From: Flavobacteriaceae bacterium TMED121
GTDB taxonomy: Bacteria > Bacteroidota > Bacteroidia > Flavobacteriales > Flavobacteriaceae
DNA length: 11,484 bases
Direction: 5' to 3'
NCBI GenBank assembly: GCA_002171295.2
Contig: NHFW02000031.1
Span: 15,226 to 26,709 of the forward strand
The position numbers and the translations under genes were made by a program. Of this stretch, positions 6,623-11,484 are shown piece by piece (within the stretch, counting starts at the first letter, position 1; the number at the start of each line of letters is the position of its first letter). The notes under the pieces are model-generated. The model had not been told where the DNA came from, did not search any database, and worked only from the letters and a program-made list of their open reading frames with translations.

Positions 6623-6641
6623 TTAATCTAAATTAGATTAA
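6623..6641. promoter_or_regulatory. Perfect 19-bp palindrome, likely Lrp-family operator
   Basis: TTAATCTAA, a single A, then TTAGATTAA: 9-bp arms with a one-base centre. The last base is the A of the DUF423 ATG. A second copy of one arm with an extra T (TTTAATCTAA) occurs at 6561-6570, 61 bp away from its match at 6622-6631, close to six helical turns. Lrp/AsnC proteins bind AT-centred short inverted repeats, often several helically phased sites, and usually near their own gene. Binding by the adjacent regulator is inference. Confidence 0.5.
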
Positions 6642-7009
6642 TGAGAAAGTTTCAATTAGCAGGGGCAAGTTTTGCACTTTTATCGATTGCTTTAGGTGCT
6701 TTTGCAAGTCACTTTTTGAAATCTTATTTTGATGTATTAGAATTAGATACTTTTGAAACAGGAATTAGGTATATGATGTATCATGGACTGAGCATGCTTA
6801 TTCTGGCTAAGTTCGAAATTTCAAAAAATGTCTGGATTTTTAGACTATTTTTTTGGGGTACAGTACTATTCAGTTTTAGTCTTTTTTTACTTAGCCTTGA
6901 AAAATTTTTTTCAATTGATTCAGCATTTTTTGGGCTAGTTACTCCTTTAGGTGGGACACTATTAATTTTAGCATGGACAATTTTGATTTGGAGAATTCTT
7001 AAAAAATAA
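6641..7009 (+). CDS. DUF423 family membrane protein
   Basis: A 122-residue inner-membrane protein of the DUF423 (YgdD-like) family; no biochemical function is established. Hydrophobic segments lie at about 4-26, 44-58, 65-86 and 94-119. Family marks include the N-terminal LGAFASHFLK (usually LGAFGAHGL), the FETGIRYMMYHGLSML block at 38-53 with Tyr/His conserved at the start of helix 2, and TPLGGTLLILAW at 101-112. The ATG at 6641 is the only reasonable start, and its A is the last base of a perfect palindrome, so a DNA-binding protein there would overlap the translation start. It is divergent from the Lrp-family gene and ends 16 nt before the convergent hemD-like gene. Control by the divergent Lrp regulator is inference from position. 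Confidence 0.88.
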   Translation: MRKFQLAGASFALLSIALGAFASHFLKSYFDVLELDTFETGIRYMMYHGLSMLILAKFEISKNVWIFRLFFWGTVLFSFSLFLLSLEKFFSIDSAFFGLVTPLGGTLLILAWTILIWRILKK

Positions 7010-7025
7010 AAATGGGCGTTGAAAT

Positions 7026-7769
7026 CTAATTACCCAAGGTTTTGATATACTTTTCAATAGCCATACTCATTGAAGGAGCCTCTGGAGTTGGAGCTTTAAT
7101 GTCAATCCTCAGCTTTGCTTTGTCTGCAGCCTTTTCGGTGGCATTTCCAAAAGCTGCTATTCGCGTATTTTTTTGCTCGAAGTTAGGAAAGTTCTTAAAA
7201 AGTGATTCAATACCAGATGGACTAAAAAAAACTAAAACATCATAATATACGTCTCTCAAATCTGAAAGATCACTAACGACTGTCCTGTATAATTGTGCTC
7301 TAGTCCAATTAACACCCATCTTATCTAAACTGTTAGGAATACTTGGCTTGAGAACATCAGATGAAGGGAGTAAGAAACTCTCTTTTTCAAATTTTTTAAA
7401 AATGGCTTCTAAATCATTGATATTTCTATCCCCTACATAAATTTTCCTTTTTCTGTAGACAACATATTTTTGAAGGTAGTAAGCGACAGCCTCAGATTGA
7501 CAGAAGTATTTTGTAGCGTCAGGAACCTTGTATCGCATCTCTTCAGTAACTCTAAAGAAGTGGTCAACAGCATTTCTACTTGTTAGAACTATATTGTTAT
7601 AATCTGAAAAGTTAATCTTTTGTAATCGTACCTCTTTAGCAGTTAATCCCTCAACATGAATAAAAGGGCGAAAATCAATTTTAAGTTTATGCTTTTCTCT
7701 TAATCTAGAATAAGGAGATTTGTCACTTGCAGGCTCAGGTTGTGATACTAGTATAGTCTTCACTTTCAT
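7026..7769 (-). CDS. hemD: Uroporphyrinogen-III synthase family protein (HemD-like)
   Basis: HemD cyclises hydroxymethylbilane to uroporphyrinogen III in haem and sirohaem synthesis. The 247-residue protein has the two-lobed HemD4 layout: a first half with KTILVSQPEP, a conserved SPYSRLREKHKLKIDFRPFIHVEG stretch (residues 18-41), VLTSRNAVDHFF and YFCQSEAVAYYLQKYVVYRK, and a second half with LLPSSD, the linker ending in AQLYRTV, FFSPSGIESL and AAFGNATEKAADKA. TSRNAV and FSPSGI are the paired lobe motifs that flank the active-site cleft in this poorly conserved family. It starts at ATG 7769, 24 nt after the DUF4271 membrane protein, and the two are very likely co-transcribed. The sequence closely resembles what I recall of the standard Bacteroidota HemD. 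No other haem gene lies in the window. Confidence 0.88.
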   Translation of the reverse strand: MKVKTILVSQPEPASDKSPYSRLREKHKLKIDFRPFIHVEGLTAKEVRLQKINFSDYNNIVLTSRNAVDHFFRVTEEMRYKVPDATKYFCQSEAVAYYLQKYVVYRKRKIYVGDRNINDLEAIFKKFEKESFLLPSSDVLKPSIPNSLDKMGVNWTRAQLYRTVVSDLSDLRDVYYDVLVFFSPSGIESLFKNFPNFEQKNTRIAAFGNATEKAADKAKLRIDIKAPTPEAPSMSMAIEKYIKTLGN

Positions 7770-7793
7770 ACTCTATTTTTTATTTATAAAAAT

Positions 7794-8450
7794 TCAATAA
7801 AATATTCTATAGAGCCAAAGCCAAGGCGCTATTTTGAGACCACAAATATATAAAAATATATAAAACGAGTATTCAGGTTTTCTAAATGCAATTTTCCAAT
7901 ATAACAAGAAGTGCGAAATAATGATTAATAAAGAGGTTATAATTGATAAAAATAGAATTATAGCTTGTGATTTTTGAAAACCATAGTAAAATATTATAAA
8001 GCTGGTTAAAATAAAAATACTGATCGATCCGTGAAAGCTGAAACTTTTATAAATAGTTTGACTGAATATTTTTTCTAAGTCAGAGTACCAAAAAATTATT
8101 TTTAAAAAAAAATATCTGAAAATTACAACAAAGGATATAAAAAAAATAAAAAAGGGAAATGGAACCTTTCCAAATGAACCAGAAAGGATTATATCGTAAA
8201 AAAAATAACTTAACAGAAAATAGCTTACAAAAATTATAACTAATAAAATTAAATTGAATAAAGTAAATGGCTTAAATAATTTTTCTTTTTTGTAGATAAT
8301 TGAAAAGTTATTGATTTTCCACGATTTTAAAAAAAAAGTTAATTGACTTGGGTATCTTTTGTAAAGAAAAACGATTAGATAAAAGGCTAATAATATCAGT
8401 AATGTTACCCAATCCTCGTTTGTTTGTAATTTATTTATCCAGCCAAACAT
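7794..8450 (-). CDS. DUF4271 multi-pass membrane protein
   Basis: A very hydrophobic protein rich in Phe, Ile and Tyr, of the Bacteroidota family DUF4271, function unknown. About six membrane segments can be picked out, including DWVTLLILLAFYLIVFLY near the N-terminus, FNLILLVIIFVSYFLLSYFF, FPFFIFFISFVVIFRYFF, SISIFILTSFIIFYYGF and AIILFLSIITSLLIIISHFL. The C-terminus (FYIFLYICGLKIAPWLWLYR) is the recognisable family end. I prefer the ATG at 8450-8448 (218 residues, MFGWINKLQTNEDW): it puts the first helix close to the N-terminus as in the family, and leaves 72 bp for two divergent promoters. An in-frame ATG at 8495 would add 15 residues and leave only 27 bp. A minus-strand AAACTTTG (8488-8481) resembles a -7 box inside that extension. 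hemD follows after 24 nt. Confidence 0.82.
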   Translation of the reverse strand: MFGWINKLQTNEDWVTLLILLAFYLIVFLYKRYPSQLTFFLKSWKINNFSIIYKKEKLFKPFTLFNLILLVIIFVSYFLLSYFFYDIILSGSFGKVPFPFFIFFISFVVIFRYFFLKIIFWYSDLEKIFSQTIYKSFSFHGSISIFILTSFIIFYYGFQKSQAIILFLSIITSLLIIISHFLLYWKIAFRKPEYSFYIFLYICGLKIAPWLWLYRIFY

Positions 8451-8504
8451 TAAATAAAAATAAGGAAGTATTCCCACACAAAGTTTTATTTCCATTGATT
8501 TAGT

Positions 8505-8512
8505 TAAATTTA
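8505..8512 (+). promoter_or_regulatory. Possible promoter of the GT2-dihydroorotase-DUF4296 operon
   Basis: TAAATTTA matches TAnnTTTG except at the last base and ends 10 nt before the ATG at 8523. TTTT at 8484-8487, 17 nt upstream, could serve as a poor -33 element. It is the only -7-like box in the short gap, but the AT-richness makes this a weak call. Confidence 0.22.
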
Positions 8513-8522
8513 CAATCTACCT

Positions 8523-9245
8523 ATGGAAAAAGCGCTGGTTATTATTCCCACTTATAATGAGGCTGAAAACATAAAAAAAGTGATTGAAGCCTCGATTAGA
8601 GAAAAGACCTTTGATGTTTTAGTAGTTGACGACTCCTCTCCTGATGGAACATCATCTATTGTGAAAGAAGTTATTAAATCATATCCAAAAAAGATTTTTC
8701 TCGAGGTAAGGAAAAATAAAGATGGGCTAGGAAGAGCATATGTTCATGGTTTTAAATGGGCTATTAAAAAAAAGTACGATTACATTTTCGAAATGGATGC
8801 AGATTTTTCCCATAACCCCAGTGAACTCATCACTATGTTGGAGTACTTAAAAAAAGGGAATGATATGGTTATCGGTTCTAGATATATAAAAGGAATCAAT
8901 GTTGTTAATTGGCCTCTTGGTCGGATTCTGTTATCCTATTTAGCTTCTGTTTATGTTAGAGTAATAACATCAATGCCAATAAAAGATCCTACCGCAGGTT
9001 TTGTTGGATATAAAAGAGAAGTATTGGAAGCAATTGCACTCGATAAAGTTAAATTTGTTGGCTATGCTTTTCAAGTAGAAATGAAATACAAGACTTGGCG
9101 AAAAAAATTCAGTTATATTGAACATCCGATAATCTTTACAAACAGAACTCTCGGATTTTCAAAAATGGATGGAAGAATAATTTGGGAAGGTTTATTAGGC
9201 GTTTTAATTTTAAGAATTAATGATATTTTTGGCTTAAATAAATGA
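8523..9245 (+). CDS. Polyprenol-phosphate mannosyltransferase-like GT2 glycosyltransferase
   Basis: Family 2 glycosyltransferase of the dolichyl/polyprenol-phosphate mannose synthase (DPM1) type, which transfers a sugar from a nucleotide donor to a lipid phosphate at the cytoplasmic membrane face. The 240 residues are a bare catalytic domain: ALVIIPTYNEAENI at 4-17, VVDDSSPDGT at 34-43 binding the nucleotide, DGLGRAYVHGFKWA at 67-80, the metal-binding MDADFSHNP with Asp92-Ala-Asp94, GSRYIKG, DPTAGFVGYKREVLE, and the acceptor-loop region GFSKMDGRIIWEG near the C-terminus. No C-terminal membrane domain follows, so it is the DPM1-only form. The start at 8523 gives the canonical N-terminus; no SD is present. 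Its TGA overlaps the dihydroorotase ATG by 4 nt (ATGA). Mannose is the family default; donor and acceptor cannot be proved from sequence. Confidence 0.9.
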   Translation: MEKALVIIPTYNEAENIKKVIEASIREKTFDVLVVDDSSPDGTSSIVKEVIKSYPKKIFLEVRKNKDGLGRAYVHGFKWAIKKKYDYIFEMDADFSHNPSELITMLEYLKKGNDMVIGSRYIKGINVVNWPLGRILLSYLASVYVRVITSMPIKDPTAGFVGYKREVLEAIALDKVKFVGYAFQVEMKYKTWRKKFSYIEHPIIFTNRTLGFSKMDGRIIWEGLLGVLILRINDIFGLNK

Positions 9246-10588
9246 GGGAAATTTTAATAAAAGAGGCCTTTTTGGTTAATGAGGGAGTTGTTATTCAAAA
9301 AGACTTACTAATAAGAGGGGAGTTTATAGAGTTAATCAGTGATTCAATCCTACCTTCAAGTTCAATGGAAGTGATTGATGCAAAAGGATTACATCTATTG
9401 CCCGGTTGGATTGATGATCAGGTTCATTTCCGAGAGCCAGGTTTAACTCACAAAGCTACTATTGCAAGTGAGTCAAGAGCTGCTGTTGCAGGCGGGATAA
9501 CATCTTTTTTAGAAATGCCAAATACCTTACCTCAAACCACTGATCTTAATGCATTGTTAAATAAACACGCCCTTGCAACCAAAAGCTCTATTGCAAATTT
9601 TGGGTTTCTCCTTGGAGGTACAAATGACAATCTAAAGGATATTATTCAAATAGATGAAAATGAAGTAGCTGGTATAAAATTATTTTTGGGGTCCTCAACT
9701 GGAAAAATGCTTGTAGATAATGAAAAAGTTCTCGAGGAAATCTTTTCAAAAACTACCCTTCCTATTGCTGTTCATTGTGAGGATGAGTCCACAATTAAAA
9801 ATAATTTATTAAAATACAGAAAGAAATATGGGGACAATATCCCAATTGAAAAACATCCAGAAATCAGAAGCGAAGATGCCTGCTATATTTCCTCCTCAAA
9901 GGCAATTGCACTTGCAAAAAAAACTGGTGCAAGATTGCACGTTTTTCATATATCTACAGCTAAGGAAACCCATTTATTTTCAAATAATCAGCCTTTGGCT
10001 TCAAAACAAATCACTGCAGAAGTTTGTGTTCACCATTTATGGTTTTCAGAAGAGGATTATAAAAGAAAAGGTACTCTTATAAAATGGAATCCTGCAGTTA
10101 AAAAAGAATCTGATCGTCTTGAACTCTGGAAAGCACTTAATGATAACAGAATCGATATCCTCGCCACCGATCATGCTCCTCACACCCTAAATGAAAAACA
10201 AAATGTATATACTTCAGCCCCCTCTGGAGGTCCTTTGGTTCAACACGCTCTAATCGCCCTATTAACTTTGGCCCAAAAAGGTAAAATTACTCTTGAAAAA
10301 CTTGTTGAAAAAGCTTGTCACAATCCGGCTATCCTCTTTAAGATACAAAATCGAGGATTTTTGAAAGAAGGTTATTTTGCAGACCTGGTATTGGTAGATT
10401 TGAATAAAAAAACTACCGTTACTAGGGAAAATATACTCTACAAATGTGCTTGGTCTCCTTTCGAGGGAACAACCTTTGATGCTTCGATTGAAAAGACTTT
10501 TGTAAATGGTAATTTAGTCTATGATCAAGGCGAAATAATTGAGTCTGCATTGGGGAGAAAACTAACTTTTGAAAGAAATGATCTTTAA
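9242..10588 (+). CDS. pyrC: Dihydroorotase (Bacteroidota type)
   Basis: Zinc amidohydrolase that closes carbamoyl aspartate to dihydroorotate in pyrimidine synthesis. The 448 residues show the amidohydrolase barrel landmarks: GWIDDQVHFREPGLTHKA (residues 55-72), EMPNTLPQTT, GIKLFLGSSTGKMLVD with Lys146, VHCED with His178, HVFHIST with His233/His236, EVCVHHLWF, IKWNPAVKKESDR, and DILATDHAPH with Asp310, His311 and His314; it ends with GYFADLVLVDL and FVNGNLVYDQGEI. The first metal-ligand motif, normally HxH, is Gln60-Val-His62. I recall QVH as standard in Bacteroidota dihydroorotases, so it is probably a functional lineage variant and not a defect. The symbol pyrC is used for the reaction; subfamily naming varies. 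It overlaps the glycosyltransferase by 4 nt and precedes the DUF4296 lipoprotein gene by 1 nt. Confidence 0.93.
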   Translation: MREILIKEAFLVNEGVVIQKDLLIRGEFIELISDSILPSSSMEVIDAKGLHLLPGWIDDQVHFREPGLTHKATIASESRAAVAGGITSFLEMPNTLPQTTDLNALLNKHALATKSSIANFGFLLGGTNDNLKDIIQIDENEVAGIKLFLGSSTGKMLVDNEKVLEEIFSKTTLPIAVHCEDESTIKNNLLKYRKKYGDNIPIEKHPEIRSEDACYISSSKAIALAKKTGARLHVFHISTAKETHLFSNNQPLASKQITAEVCVHHLWFSEEDYKRKGTLIKWNPAVKKESDRLELWKALNDNRIDILATDHAPHTLNEKQNVYTSAPSGGPLVQHALIALLTLAQKGKITLEKLVEKACHNPAILFKIQNRGFLKEGYFADLVLVDLNKKTTVTRENILYKCAWSPFEGTTFDASIEKTFVNGNLVYDQGEIIESALGRKLTFERNDL

Positions 10589-10589
10589 A

Positions 10590-10949
10590 ATGAAAAGTTT
10601 AATTAAAATTATTTTTTTTTCTTTTCTTTTCTCTTGTTCCGATCTTAAAGATGGAAATCCTCCCGAGAATTTAATTGGACAAGAATTGATGAGTAAAATA
10701 ATGTTAGATGTTATATTAATGAAGAATATCAAGCGGAATGGATATGCAGTAAAGGAAAAAAGAAATCTTTTGGTTGATCAATATATTCTCCAAAAATATG
10801 GGGTAGATAGCCTACAATTCAACACAAGTAAGAGTTTCTATTCGAAAAACCCTAAAGAATATATTTATGTCTTTGAAGTAATTGAAGCTAAATTAAATGA
10901 GTTAAGGGATAGTATTCAAAAAATTGAGATTGAGGAGAGGCCTAATTAG
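10590..10949 (+). CDS. DUF4296 lipoprotein
   Basis: A 119-residue predicted lipoprotein of the Bacteroidota family DUF4296, function unknown. The N-terminus is a short lipoprotein signal (MKSLIKIIFFSFLFSC) with lipobox LFSC and lipidated Cys16. The mature part is charged and helical: ELMSKIMLDVILMKNIK at about 32-48, then the family core LLVDQYILQKYGVDSLQFNT and SFYSKNPKEYIYVFEVIEAKL at about 60-101. I prefer ATG 10590: it follows the dihydroorotase TAA by one base (TAAAATG, the same junction as uppP-truB), and it puts a Lys directly after Met and ahead of the hydrophobic core. In-frame upstream starts at 10578 (ATG) and 10569 (TTG) would lie inside dihydroorotase. Nine consecutive T bases (10612-10620) fall in the signal-peptide codons. 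It is anchored to the inner or outer membrane by lipid; partner unknown. Confidence 0.84.
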   Translation: MKSLIKIIFFSFLFSCSDLKDGNPPENLIGQELMSKIMLDVILMKNIKRNGYAVKEKRNLLVDQYILQKYGVDSLQFNTSKSFYSKNPKEYIYVFEVIEAKLNELRDSIQKIEIEERPN

Positions 10950-10970
10950 TATGCTGTTTTTCATCTGGAT

Positions 10971-11484
10971 TTAAAATTTTTTTATTGAAAGGTCGATTGT
11001 TGTGTATTCAAAATCAATGAAGGATTTTATTTTTTTACCACTTATTTTTGTCTTATCGAAAATTATTTTTACTAATGCTTTCGTAAAAAATCTTTTTCGA
11101 AATCCAATTATTTCAAGCAAATATTCAACTATCCATAAAAAATAAAGAAATCCTTTAGATATTTTAATAACCGGATTATTTTTTTTTTGAGCTTTTAATA
11201 ATGCAAGAATCATTGATTTTCCTGTCCAGTTTTCGGCAACTAAAGCAAACCTTTCAGACTTAATTTCTGAGTTCATTAATTTTGTCATTACAAAAATCAC
11301 GTCCTCTACCCAAACATAGCCACTTGTTCCCGGGCTATAAAACCTGAACCAATTCTTCATGCGTTTAAAAGTTTTTTCCATTGGACTGCCCGGGCCTAAA
11401 ACTATACCAGGATTTACTATTGCTACACAAAGGCCTTCTTGACTACCTCTCCACACCTCCATTTCAGCACCATATTTTGAATAG
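10971..11484 (-). CDS. NAD-dependent epimerase/dehydratase family protein (extended SDR), C-terminal part
   Basis: The reading frame stays open to the right edge, so the N-terminal part, including the NAD-binding Rossmann GxxGxxG and the catalytic Ser and Tyr, lies outside the window. What remains (about 170 residues) begins YSKYGAEMEVWRGSQEGL; its Lys is the K of the extended-SDR YxxxK motif, whose Tyr falls just past the edge. VAIVNPGIVLGPG is the conserved substrate-side motif, followed by SPGTSGYVWVEDVIFVMTKLM (a variant of the GxxxFVxVxDV block) and SERFALVAEN. The end, with FTKALVKIIFDKTKISGKKI and FIDFEY, matches the Bacteroidota members found next to DUF4296 genes. An internal ATG at 11462 is not a credible start because coding similarity continues upstream. 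It is convergent with the DUF4296 gene, 21 bp away. Substrate unknown. Confidence 0.85.
   Translation of the reverse strand, partial: YSKYGAEMEVWRGSQEGLCVAIVNPGIVLGPGSPMEKTFKRMKNWFRFYSPGTSGYVWVEDVIFVMTKLMNSEIKSERFALVAENWTGKSMILALLKAQKKNNPVIKISKGFLYFLWIVEYLLEIIGFRKRFFTKALVKIIFDKTKISGKKIKSFIDFEYTTIDLSIKKF

Noticed and set aside
7010..7031. TGGG/CCCA pair flanking the DUF423-hemD convergent junction as a bidirectional terminator
   Set aside because: A 4-bp stem with a large loop and no adjacent T run in either direction; not convincing. The other convergent gaps (6053-6072, 10950-10970) also show no hairpin.
7042..7245. 67-codon plus-strand frame opposite hemD
   Set aside because: Antisense shadow of the conserved C-terminal lobe of the HemD-like protein, with no supporting start context.
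9828..10082. 84-codon plus-strand frame inside dihydroorotase
   Set aside because: Out-of-frame shadow; the dihydroorotase frame carries metal-ligand motifs on both sides and within this span.
1..11484. Search for CRISPR repeats, insertion sequences, tRNA or rRNA genes, phage or toxin-antitoxin modules, or a novel defence system
   Set aside because: No direct repeat arrays, terminal inverted repeats, tRNA-like cloverleafs or recognisable mobile or defence proteins were seen; intergenic gaps are all 118 bp or shorter and the genes are core functions.

Overview
The window is an AT-rich stretch (about one third G+C by eye) of a chromosome from a member of the Bacteroidota, most likely a marine-type Flavobacteriales. 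The evidence is gene content and order. DUF3098, DUF4271 and DUF4296 are essentially Bacteroidota families. The blocks ftsX-DUF3098-uppP-truB, DUF4271-hemD and GT2 synthase-dihydroorotase-DUF4296 (with an epimerase next door) are familiar arrangements of this group. The dihydroorotase and LeuRS have Bacteroidota-type sequence features. Clear Shine-Dalgarno sites are nearly absent and TAnnTTTG-like -7 boxes recur. The genus cannot be named from this sequence.

Layout. (1) 1-2857, minus strand: a compact operon-like run read as ftsX, DUF3098, uppP, truB, with nadA (cut by the window edge) 61 bp further on. Junctions are tight: 22 nt between ftsX and DUF3098, a 4-nt ATGA overlap into uppP, and 1 nt between uppP and truB. 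It joins envelope functions (FtsX in division or peptidoglycan hydrolase control, UppP in lipid carrier recycling) with tRNA modification and NAD synthesis. (2) 2976-6052, plus strand: leuS, with a SemiSWEET/PQ-loop transporter whose start codon overlaps the leuS stop codon (TAATG). (3) 6073-7009: a divergent pair, an Lrp/AsnC regulator (minus) and a DUF423 membrane protein (plus). Their 97-bp gap contains a perfect 19-bp inverted repeat that runs into the DUF423 start codon. (4) 7026-8450, minus strand: DUF4271 membrane protein followed by a uroporphyrinogen-III synthase-like protein. (5) 8523-10949, plus strand: a polyprenol-phosphate mannosyltransferase-like GT2, dihydroorotase and a DUF4296 lipoprotein, coupled by a 4-nt overlap and a 1-nt gap. 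(6) 10971-11484, minus strand: the C-terminal part of an extended SDR (NAD-dependent epimerase/dehydratase family), entering from the right edge.

The window is almost entirely core, housekeeping-type sequence. I see no insertion sequences, prophage, CRISPR, tRNA or rRNA, and no gene-free stretch longer than 118 bp. I do not see a convincing new multi-gene system. The points most worth following are the Lrp/DUF423 operator structure, the conserved but poorly characterised small membrane proteins (DUF3098 between ftsX and uppP, DUF4271 with hemD), the leuS-SemiSWEET coupling, and the Gln in place of a metal-ligand His in dihydroorotase. Three genes (ftsX, DUF3098, lrp) appear to start at TTG or GTG.
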